From: Phenylobacterium sp.
Lineage (GTDB): Bacteria > Pseudomonadota > Alphaproteobacteria > Caulobacterales > Caulobacteraceae
Direction of reading: 5' to 3'
DNA: 13,309 nucleotides
Assembly (NCBI GenBank): GCA_028698405.1
Contig: JAQVDF010000009.1
Span: forward strand, 1 to 13,309
Below, piece by piece: positions 1 to 5,137 of this stretch (its first letter is position 1; every line of letters begins with the position of its first letter). The notes under the pieces are model-generated. The model saw only the letters and a list, made by a program, of their open reading frames with translations, did not search any database and was not told the origin of the DNA. The translations under genes were made by a program, and so were the position numbers.

Positions 1-428
1 CAGGGTGGGGCCAGCGCCGCAGGATCGTCGGCGGGCGGCCCGTCGCGCAGCAAGCCGCGCAGCACGGCGTTGACCAGCCCCTTGAAGGCCCGCGTGCCCT
101 TGCGCGAAGCGGCCAGCTCCACGCTGGTGGCCACCGCGGCGAACTCCGGCACATCCAGCCAGAAGGCCTGGGCCGCGCCCAGGCGAAGGATGTTCAGCAC
201 CGCGGGCGGCGGCGGGCGATTCAGCTTCGCCGACAGCGCCTTGTCGATGGGGCCGAGGCGCCGCAGGGCGGCCATCGCCACGGCGCGGGCGAAGGCGCGG
301 TCGCGCGGCGGCAGCCGGGACATGGCCGGGCCTGCCAGGGCCTCGTCCAGGCCGGCCCTGCGGGAGAGGGCGGCGTCGAGCAATTCGAGGGCCGCCGTGC
401 GGGCGGCCAGTTGGGGATCGGAACTCAC
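1..428 (-). CDS. rsmB: 16S rRNA (cytosine-967-C5)-methyltransferase RsmB, N-terminal part (cut by window edge)
   Basis: RsmB makes m5C967 in 16S rRNA using S-adenosylmethionine and acts in the cytoplasm. Only about 142 N-terminal residues are present; the gene runs off the left edge, so the catalytic Rossmann domain and its Cys residues are outside the window. The visible part is the NusB-like all-helical RNA-binding domain: PRDRAFARAVAMAALRR, then a helix with LNILRLGAAQAFWLD, then VELAASRKGTRAFKGLVNAVLR. The lysine/glycine stretch followed by VNAVLR is typical of the NusB/RsmB fold. The start is a GTG (426-428) followed by SSDPQLAARTAALELLDAAL; no earlier start in frame looks better. A GCTAAG box sits about 29 bases upstream on the minus strand. 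The gene is divergent from sdhAF4. A free-standing NusB is unlikely because the N-terminus matches the RsmB fusion better, but without the catalytic half this rests on similarity alone. Confidence 0.85.
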   Translation of the reverse strand, partial: MSSDPQLAARTAALELLDAALSRRAGLDEALAGPAMSRLPPRDRAFARAVAMAALRRLGPIDKALSAKLNRPPPPAVLNILRLGAAQAFWLDVPEFAAVATSVELAASRKGTRAFKGLVNAVLRGLLRDGPPADDPAALAPP

Positions 429-456
429 GGGCCGGGGCGTGCCCGTTCGCGGGCGG

Positions 457-462
457 CTTAGC
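457..462 (-). promoter_or_regulatory. Candidate -10 box (GCTAAG) for rsmB
   Basis: On the minus strand GCTAAG lies about 29 bases before the rsmB GTG. It resembles the GCTA-type -10 element of the Caulobacter housekeeping sigma factor. I see no convincing -35 at the right distance, so this is a weak call. The same hexamer occurs before the MarC-family gene and the M16 peptidase gene. Confidence 0.3.
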
Positions 463-548
463 AACCCCCCGGGTCGCCCGACCGAACCGAGTGGGACGCG
501 GGGCCGCACGCTGGCGCCGCAGCGCCCCAAGGCCTATGGTTGCGAACC

Positions 549-752
549 ATGAACGCGTCCGATCTTCCGCCCAACGCAGCTCCCGGGAAGGACCTGACCC
601 CCGCCGCGCGCCGCGCGCTGGAGGAAGCCGCCGAACGCCGCCGCGCGGAGGCCGAGGCCGCTGCAAAGGCCGCAGAGCTCGGCGGACCGCGCGGCCTCGA
701 GCCCACCCGCTTCGGCGACTGGGAGCGCAAGGGCATCGCCGTCGACTTCTAA
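549..752 (+). CDS. sdhAF4: Succinate dehydrogenase assembly factor 4-like protein (DUF1674)
   Basis: This 67-residue protein ends in GLEPTRFGDWERKGIAVDF, the signature C-terminal motif of DUF1674/SDHAF4 proteins (EPTR-[FY]-GDWE-x-[KN]-G-x-x-x-DF). In eukaryotes SDHAF4 binds flavinylated SdhA and helps it join SdhB; bacterial homologues are thought to act likewise in the cytoplasm. The N-terminal half (about residues 13-44) is a charged Ala/Arg/Glu-rich helix, probably flexible, and is not conserved. The ATG at 549 is preferred over an in-frame TTG at 540 that adds three residues. There is no clear Shine-Dalgarno, and a CCTATGGTT box lies just upstream, which would fit a very short leader. It is divergent from rsmB; no sdh genes are in the window. 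The family call is firm; the function is inferred from the family. Confidence 0.9.
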   Translation: MNASDLPPNAAPGKDLTPAARRALEEAAERRRAEAEAAAKAAELGGPRGLEPTRFGDWERKGIAVDF

Positions 753-758
753 GTCTGT

Positions 759-821
759 TGCGCAGCCATGCTGCGCAGCATGAGGTGCAGCAAAATCTTG
801 TTGTGCGGTGCAGCATCACAA
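759..821. repeat. Cluster of overlapping palindromes and GCAGC repeats
   Basis: The gap after sdhAF4 holds an 8-bp inverted repeat, TGCGCAGC (759-766) and GCTGCGCA (770-777), with a 3-base spacer. Overlapping it is a perfect 16-bp palindrome, CATGCTGCGCAGCATG (767-782). GCAGC recurs at 762, 775, 787 and 810, and the longer GGTGCAGCA occurs at 784-792 and 807-815. TTGTG (801-805) and CACAA (817-821) flank the last copy. No T-run follows the hairpin, so it does not look like an intrinsic terminator. An operator array for the downstream serine hydrolase, or a DNA/RNA repeat element, are both possible. Confidence 0.6.
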
Positions 822-852
822 TGCGGTGACGCTTGCGGCGATCGGCGTCCGC

Positions 853-2004
853 ATGCGTTCTAGAGGCATGTCGGGGCGTCGTTTCACGCGCGTAGCCCGA
901 GCGGCCTGGATCGCCGGCGCCGCCGTACTGGCGCTGGGCGCCGCGGGCTTCGGCCTCGCTGCGATGGACCGGCCCGATCCGCGCGGGCCCGTCGAACCGT
1001 TGCCCGTCGTCTATCCCACCGTCCGGCCCGAGCCGCCGCCTGTCCTCGCCGCCCGGCTGCATGGCCTGGCGGCGGCCTGGGGCGAGCCGGTGGGCCTGGC
1101 GGTGAAGGACGTCGATCAGGGCTGGGTCGTGCAAGTGGCGGGCGAGCAGCCGTATCCGCAGCAGAGCGTCTCCAAGCTGTGGGTCGCGCTGGCGGTGCTG
1201 GACGCCGTCGACCGCGGCGAGCTGGCGCTCGACCAGGAGGTGGTCTTCGAGGAGGCCGACCGCAGCGTCTTCTTCCAGCCCATCGTCAAGCAGCTGGGGC
1301 CGGCCGGCTACCGCACCAGCGTGCGCGAACTGATGCTGCGGGCGCTGGCCCAGAGCGACAACGCCGCCAACGACAAACTGATCCGCACGGTGGGCGGGGT
1401 GGAGGCGGTGGACGAGCCCCTGCGCCGCCTGAGGCTGAACGGCGTCGGCATCGGCGCCGAGGAGCGGGACCTGCAGGCCCGCATCGCCGGCCTCACCTGG
1501 CGACCCGAGTACGGCTACGGCCGCAACTTCCAGCACGCCCGCGCCGCGCTGCCGGAGTCCGTGCGTCTCCAGGCCATGGACACCTACCTTGCCGAACCGC
1601 CGGACGGGGCCAGCCCCTTGTCCATCGTCCAGGCGCTCTCGGCGATCAAACGGGGCGAGGTGCTGTCGCCGGTGTCCACCGAGGTGATGCTGGCGATGAT
1701 GGCGGAGGCGGTCACTGGCCCGAACCGGCTGAAGGGCGGCCTGCCGTTCGGCTGGTCGATCGCCCACAAGACCGGCACCGGCCAAGACCTGCGCGGCTTC
1801 TCGGTGGGCATCAACGACGTCGGCCTGCTGACCGCGCCGGACGGGCGCACCTACGCCGTGGCGGTGATGATGCGCCGCACCGCCCGGCCGGTGCCCGAGC
1901 GGCTGGCCTTCATGCAGTCGGTCAGCCGCGCGATCGCGGAAACCTGGGCCGCTGAATCCGGCCCGGCCGCCGACCTCGCCTCGCTGCCCGTCGCGGAGGA
2001 ATGA
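853..2004 (+). CDS. Class A beta-lactamase-like serine hydrolase, membrane-anchored or secreted
   Basis: This protein of about 383 residues has the three motifs of serine beta-lactamases and DD-peptidases: SVSK (105-108, nucleophile Ser105 and Lys108), SDN (168-170) and KTG (306-308). Glu204 in the ERDLQ segment lies 36 residues after the SDN serine, exactly where class A enzymes have Glu166 (consensus ExxLN), so a deacylating Glu may be present; the usual Asn170 would be Gln208. The distance from SDN to KTG is about 34 residues longer than in TEM-type enzymes, and the extra length falls just after the ERDLQ segment. Residues 15-38 form one hydrophobic segment (signal or anchor), followed by a Pro-rich linker to about residue 63, so it acts in the periplasm. 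Starts at 808 (GTG), 853 (ATG) and 868 (ATG) share the frame; 853 and 868 are about equally plausible because no Shine-Dalgarno decides. Whether it cleaves beta-lactams or peptidoglycan-type substrates cannot be told from sequence. Confidence 0.85.
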   Translation: MRSRGMSGRRFTRVARAAWIAGAAVLALGAAGFGLAAMDRPDPRGPVEPLPVVYPTVRPEPPPVLAARLHGLAAAWGEPVGLAVKDVDQGWVVQVAGEQPYPQQSVSKLWVALAVLDAVDRGELALDQEVVFEEADRSVFFQPIVKQLGPAGYRTSVRELMLRALAQSDNAANDKLIRTVGGVEAVDEPLRRLRLNGVGIGAEERDLQARIAGLTWRPEYGYGRNFQHARAALPESVRLQAMDTYLAEPPDGASPLSIVQALSAIKRGEVLSPVSTEVMLAMMAEAVTGPNRLKGGLPFGWSIAHKTGTGQDLRGFSVGINDVGLLTAPDGRTYAVAVMMRRTARPVPERLAFMQSVSRAIAETWAAESGPAADLASLPVAEE

Positions 2005-2016
2005 AGGGCGCCGAGA

Positions 2017-2096
2017 GGGGTGACAGGTAGCGCTGCGCGCACCCAGTCACCGGCGCCTTCCGGTGACTGGGTGGCCGGAGGCCTGCCTGTTACTCC
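2017..2096. repeat. Two-part long stem-loop between genes
   Basis: An inner perfect 14-bp inverted repeat, CACCCAGTCACCGG (2040-2053) and CCGGTGACTGGGTG (2060-2073), surrounds the 6-base loop CGCCTT. An outer pair of arms, 2017-2030 and 2083-2096, pairs over 14 positions in RNA (three G-U pairs) but has mismatches as DNA. The two stems are separated by a symmetric internal loop of 9 + 9 bases. There is no T-run after it, so it is not a canonical terminator. It lies 12 bases after the serine hydrolase stop and about 95 bases before the next start. It could be a structured 3' end, a small RNA, or a dispersed palindromic element. Confidence 0.7.
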
Positions 2097-2153
2097 CGCG
2101 GCGGCGCCGGCTCGCCTTGGGGGTGCATGCGCTGGAGGGTTCGCCCGGCCGGG

Positions 2154-2161
2154 GCTAGGGT
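2154..2161 (+). promoter_or_regulatory. Candidate -10 box GCTAGGGT upstream of the secreted-protein gene
   Basis: GCTAGGGT lies 29 bases before the ATG at 2191 and resembles the Caulobacter GCTA-type -10. A -35 is not evident in the GC-rich stretch before it. It would place transcription start near 2168, downstream of the long hairpin, giving a short leader carrying the AAGGAG Shine-Dalgarno. Confidence 0.3.
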
Positions 2162-2190
2162 GCCGTAAAGGTTTCGTTAAGGAGCGCGCG

Positions 2191-2655
2191 ATGCGGCTCA
2201 CCGGACTTCTCGCGGCCGCCTTCAGCCTCGCCGCCGGCACGGCCCTGGCCTGCCCCACCGATGATGCCTGCGGGCGCATCGACCATCACCGGCACGACCG
2301 CGGCGGCTGGGGCCACGAGCGTCACTACGAGGGCGGCTACGAACGCCACGCGGGCTGGGAGCGCTACGAGCAGCGTGGCTGCCGCGAGCGCTGCACCCCG
2401 CCGCCCCGCTGCTACGAGGGCTGCGGCGAGGTCGTGCTGCCGGCGAGCTTCTTCTACGACGCCGGCGGCGTAGGACCGATCCCGGACGGCGGCTGGTACG
2501 GAGGGGGCGCCGTCGTCGTCGTTGGGGCGGGCGCCGGCGCGCACGCCTCAGCCTTCGCCGCCGCGCGCGCCTCGGCCAGCGCCAACGTTTCGATCCGCTG
2601 GCGCGGCGGGTTCAAGGGCGGCCACAAGGGCGGCCACAAGGGCGGACGCCACTAG
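2191..2655 (+). CDS. Small secreted Gly/His/Cys-rich protein of unknown function
   Basis: I do not recognise the family. The 154-residue product starts at an ATG with a clear Shine-Dalgarno (AAGGAG, about 7 bases upstream). Residues 1-20 are a typical signal peptide (hydrophobic core LLAAAFSLAAG, then TALA before Cys21); ALAC is only a poor lipobox, so a soluble periplasmic or secreted protein is more likely than a lipoprotein. Residues 31-60 are rich in His, Arg, Tyr and Glu. Residues 64-78 have the spacing CX3C-X5-CX3C (Cys64, 68, 74, 78), and Cys21 and Cys27 complete an even set of six. Residues 92-131 are Gly/Ala/Val/Ser-rich with an A-S-A repeat pattern. The C-terminus has a tandem repeat, KGGHKGGHKGGRH, from a 12-base DNA repeat (AAGGGCGGCCAC). 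His and Cys content suggests metal binding or disulfides, which is inference. The gene converges on pyrF and shares a CTAG at its stop. Confidence 0.75.
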   Translation: MRLTGLLAAAFSLAAGTALACPTDDACGRIDHHRHDRGGWGHERHYEGGYERHAGWERYEQRGCRERCTPPPRCYEGCGEVVLPASFFYDAGGVGPIPDGGWYGGGAVVVVGAGAGAHASAFAAARASASANVSIRWRGGFKGGHKGGHKGGRH

Positions 2656-3371
2656 ACGTCGGCGATCTCCGCGGCGATCCGCCTGGCGGCGTCCAGCGGG
2701 TTGCCCGCGGCCGTGATCGGTCGGCCGACGACCAGGTGCGAGGCGCCGGCCGTCAGCGCCTCCCGCGGCGTGGCCGCGCGGGCCTGGTCGTTCTTCGCCG
2801 CCCAGTCCGGACGCACGCCGGGGGTCACCACCAGGAAGCCGGGCCCGCCGATCTTGCGGGCTAGCGCGGCCTCGTGGGGGCTGGCGACGACGCCGTCGCA
2901 ACCGGCGCGGATCGCCTGGTGGATGCGCCGCTCGACCAGCGCCTCGGCGCCCTCGGCGTAGCCCATCTCGACGAGGTCGGCGTCGGTCAGGCTGGTCAGC
3001 ACGGTGACCGCCAGGATCTTCAGGTCCGAGCCGCCCTTGCCCCGCACCGCCGCCTCCATCACCTGCGGCTCGCCGTGCACGGTCAGGAAGTCGCCGCCGG
3101 CCTTGGCCAGCGCCGCGGCGGCGCGCTGCACCGTGGTGCCGATGTCGTGCAGCTTCCAGTCCAGGAACACCTGCTTGCCCTGGGCCTTGAGCTCGCGCGC
3201 CAGAGCCATGCCGTCGCCGGCGAACAGCTCCAGTCCCACCTTGTAGAAGCTGACCGCATCGCCCAGCCGGGCGACCAGCGCGGCGGCTTCCTCGACGGTC
3301 GGCACGTCCAGGGCGACGATCAGGCGCGGGTCGGCGGTCTGCGGCGCGACGGCGAGCGCGGGTGCGGCCAT
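2652..3371 (-). CDS. pyrF: Orotidine 5'-phosphate decarboxylase
   Basis: PyrF decarboxylates orotidine monophosphate to UMP, the last step of de novo pyrimidine synthesis, in the cytoplasm. The 239-residue length suits the bacterial family. The catalytic tetrad is visible: Lys44 (FYKVGLELF), and Asp71-Lys73-Asp76 in the DxKxxD signature (FLDWKLHDIGTTV). Asp22 in LIVALDVP contacts the ribose, TPGVRP is the phosphate-loop region, and Arg217 in VVGRPIT binds the phosphate. The start is ATG at 3369-3371 with a GGAG about 11 bases upstream; the first 14 residues (Ala/Pro-rich) are not conserved, so a later start cannot be ruled out but no in-frame Met lies before the core. The gene is divergent from the MarC-family gene (68-base gap) and its TAG overlaps the TAG of the convergent secreted-protein gene. 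Confidence 0.97.
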   Translation of the reverse strand: MAAPALAVAPQTADPRLIVALDVPTVEEAAALVARLGDAVSFYKVGLELFAGDGMALARELKAQGKQVFLDWKLHDIGTTVQRAAAALAKAGGDFLTVHGEPQVMEAAVRGKGGSDLKILAVTVLTSLTDADLVEMGYAEGAEALVERRIHQAIRAGCDGVVASPHEAALARKIGGPGFLVVTPGVRPDWAAKNDQARAATPREALTAGASHLVVGRPITAAGNPLDAARRIAAEIADV

Positions 3372-3425
3372 GGCGGAAGGTCTCCGTGGCGAAGGCGCGC
3401 AAGGTCGGCGCGCGTGGCGATTTGG

Positions 3426-3433
3426 GCTAAGAG
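3426..3433 (+). promoter_or_regulatory. Candidate -10 box (GCTAAGAG) giving a leaderless MarC-family transcript
   Basis: GCTAAGAG ends 6 bases before the ATG at 3440. If it is the -10 element, transcription would begin at or next to the start codon. No Shine-Dalgarno is present before this ATG, which fits leaderless translation. No strong -35 is visible, so the call is tentative. Confidence 0.4.
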
Positions 3434-3439
3434 CTCTGC

Positions 3440-4123
3440 ATGAGCCAGTGGGACTTCGCGGTCAACTTCTTCATCGCACTGTTCGCCCTGATCGACCCGA
3501 TCGGCAACGTGCCGCTGTTCGCGGCCGCGACGACCGGCGCCGACCCGCGCGGGCGCCGGCTGGTGGCCTTCTATATCTCGCTGCTGGTGCTGGGCTTCCT
3601 CACCTTCTTCTACTTCACCGGCCTGTCGCTGCTGGCCTTCTTCGGCATCTCCCTGCCGGCCTTCCGCATCGCCGGCGGGGTGATCCTGTTCCTGCTGGGC
3701 CTGGAGATGGCGCGCGAGGATTTCACCGCCCGTTTCGCCGCCGCGGCCGAGGGCGAGACCGACGCCCGCAGCTGGGCGCGGCGACGCTTCGCCGGCCTGA
3801 TCGTGCCGTTCGGCATGCCGCTGCTGATCGGTCCGGGGGCGATCTCGACGGTGATCATCTACGCCAGCGAGGCGCGGCAGTTCGGGCTGACGGGCACGGC
3901 CATCGGCCTGGCCGCCATCGCAGCCATCTCGGTGCTGGTGCTCGCCGCCTTCGCCGCCAGCCACGTCGTCGGCAGGGTGCTGGGCAAGATCGGCACCTCG
4001 ATCGTCGTGCGGGTGCTGGGCCTGATCCTCTGCGCGATGGCCGTGCAGTTCATCATGGTGGGGATCGCCGATTCCACCGAAGGGGTGATCCGTGCCGAGG
4101 CCGCCGCGCCCTACGAGCACTGA
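3440..4123 (+). CDS. MarC family (UPF0056) integral membrane protein
   Basis: This 227-residue protein has the MarC/UPF0056 pattern of about six membrane helices in two halves. The first half has ALIDPIGNVPLFAA (residues about 16-29) and the second the matching GMPLLIGPGAISTVI (about 128-142), the family's two conserved re-entrant-like motifs. A charged loop with EGETDARSWARRR separates the halves, and a final helix RVLGLILCAMAVQFIMVGI ends the protein. The family sits in the inner membrane; its transport substrate is not established, and the old link of MarC to multiple antibiotic resistance in E. coli was not upheld. The gene stands alone between divergent pyrF and a convergent short-chain dehydrogenase 21 bases away. 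No Shine-Dalgarno precedes the ATG. Confidence 0.93.
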   Translation: MSQWDFAVNFFIALFALIDPIGNVPLFAAATTGADPRGRRLVAFYISLLVLGFLTFFYFTGLSLLAFFGISLPAFRIAGGVILFLLGLEMAREDFTARFAAAAEGETDARSWARRRFAGLIVPFGMPLLIGPGAISTVIIYASEARQFGLTGTAIGLAAIAAISVLVLAAFAASHVVGRVLGKIGTSIVVRVLGLILCAMAVQFIMVGIADSTEGVIRAEAAAPYEH

Positions 4124-4125
4124 GG

Positions 4126-4143
4126 GGTTCGAACCGGCGCCGG
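4126..4143. repeat. Two overlapping 10-bp palindromes in a convergent gap
   Basis: GGTTCGAACC (4126-4135) and CCGGCGCCGG (4134-4143) are both perfect palindromes and share the two bases CC. They fill almost the whole 21-base gap between the stops of the MarC-family gene and the dehydrogenase. They are too short and lack a T-run for a standard terminator, and in GC-rich DNA the second could be chance. Confidence 0.45.
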
Positions 4144-4144
4144 G

Positions 4145-4942
4145 CTAGGGTTTGCGGAACCGGTCGCCCTGGCTGGCCACCAGGGACAGGGTCCATTCTT
4201 CGGGGATCAGCTTCACGGCGGCGGCGATGGCCTTGTTGGGTGCGCCCGGCACGGCCACCGCGCGGCCGGCCTCGACCGCCTCGTAGCCGACCGCGGCCAC
4301 CTCGTCGGCCCCCTGCCACAGCCAGACGGGCGTCGCCGCCGAGACCCGCTCGCGCGCGCCGTTGACATCGTGGAACTCCGAATAGGTCAGCCCCGGGCAG
4401 AGGGCGCTGACGTGCACGCCGTTGGCCTGGTGCTCCAGGTGCAGGCTCTGCGAGAAGCGGATCAGGAAGGCCTTGATGGCCGCATAGAGGGTGTCCCCCG
4501 AGGCGCCGGGCAGCAGGCCGGCGAGGGAGGCGACATTGACGATGCGGCCGAACCGCTGCTCGACCATCCGGGGCAGCAGCTTGTGGGTCAGCTCGCAGAC
4601 CGAGATCAGCATCACCTGCAGGGCGGCGAGCTGGTCCTCCCAGGCGGTTTCGGCGAAGCCCTCGGGACCGTAGCCGGCGTTGTTCACCAGCGCGTCCGCC
4701 GCCCGGCCGTGGGCGGCCAGGCCGTCGAGGATATCGCCGGGCGCTTCGGGCCGGGCCAGGTCGGCCGGTAGCACCAATGTCTCGACGCCGTGCCGCAACC
4801 GGATCTCTTCGGCCAGCCGCTCCAGGCGGTCCTCCCGGCGCGCGGTCAGGGCGACGTCGTAGCCATGGCTGGCGTAGATCCTGGCGAAGGCGGCGCCGAT
4901 GCCGGCCGAGGCGCCTGTCACCAGGGCGAGTTTGCGGTCCAT
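4145..4942 (-). CDS. Short-chain dehydrogenase/reductase (SDR), classical type
   Basis: This 265-residue protein has the classical SDR layout: TGASAGIG (9-16) binding the cofactor, Arg35-Arg36 after the second strand (suggesting NADPH), NNAG (87-90), catalytic Ser139 in NVASLAG, and Tyr153-AAI-Lys157 (YxxxK). The C-terminal part fits the COG0300/DltE-like oxidoreductases. The substrate is unknown. The Asn of the usual Asn-Ser-Tyr-Lys tetrad, expected eight residues before Thr119 in ELT, appears to be Met111. I chose the ATG at 4940-4942 (MDRKLALVTG) because AGGGG lies five bases upstream; an in-frame GTG at 4952-4954 would add four residues and overlap that Shine-Dalgarno. It is divergent from kup with 195 bases between, room for both promoters, and convergent with the MarC-family gene. 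Confidence 0.92.
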   Translation of the reverse strand: MDRKLALVTGASAGIGAAFARIYASHGYDVALTARREDRLERLAEEIRLRHGVETLVLPADLARPEAPGDILDGLAAHGRAADALVNNAGYGPEGFAETAWEDQLAALQVMLISVCELTHKLLPRMVEQRFGRIVNVASLAGLLPGASGDTLYAAIKAFLIRFSQSLHLEHQANGVHVSALCPGLTYSEFHDVNGARERVSAATPVWLWQGADEVAAVGYEAVEAGRAVAVPGAPNKAIAAAVKLIPEEWTLSLVASQGDRFRKP

Positions 4943-5137
4943 GGAGCCCCTCACGCGAGCGTTCCGCGGAAGGTGGCAGGCCCGGCGCCCGCGTCAAGCG
5001 ACCCTTGCCGGAACCGCTCGCGCACTGCGACGCTCCAGATTGAACCGGCCTGTTGTTGGGTGTAGAGCGCCGCCCGCACGACGGCATGGTGCCGCCTGAG
5101 GGAACCCGAGCGTTCCGTCGTTTCCCGGAGACAACTG

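Noticed and set aside
759..777. Intrinsic terminator of sdhAF4
   Set aside because: The hairpin is good but no T-run follows; listed as a repeat instead.
808..852. GTG start at 808 for the serine hydrolase
   Set aside because: It would place the palindrome-cluster end within the gene and adds 15 residues of no clear function; two ATGs follow directly before the anchor. Not fully excluded.
2020..2190. Upstream extension of the secreted-protein frame through the long hairpin
   Set aside because: The ATG at 2191 has a good Shine-Dalgarno and begins a signal peptide; the extension encodes the palindrome and no sensible protein.
2617..2652. 12-base tandem DNA repeat as a separate repeat element
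   Set aside because: It is in frame and encodes the GGHK repeats of the secreted protein, so it is part of the gene.
4124..4145. GGTTCGAACC as a tRNA T-loop
   Set aside because: The flanks cannot form a T-stem (second pair fails) and no acceptor, D or anticodon arm lies upstream, which is MarC-family coding sequence.
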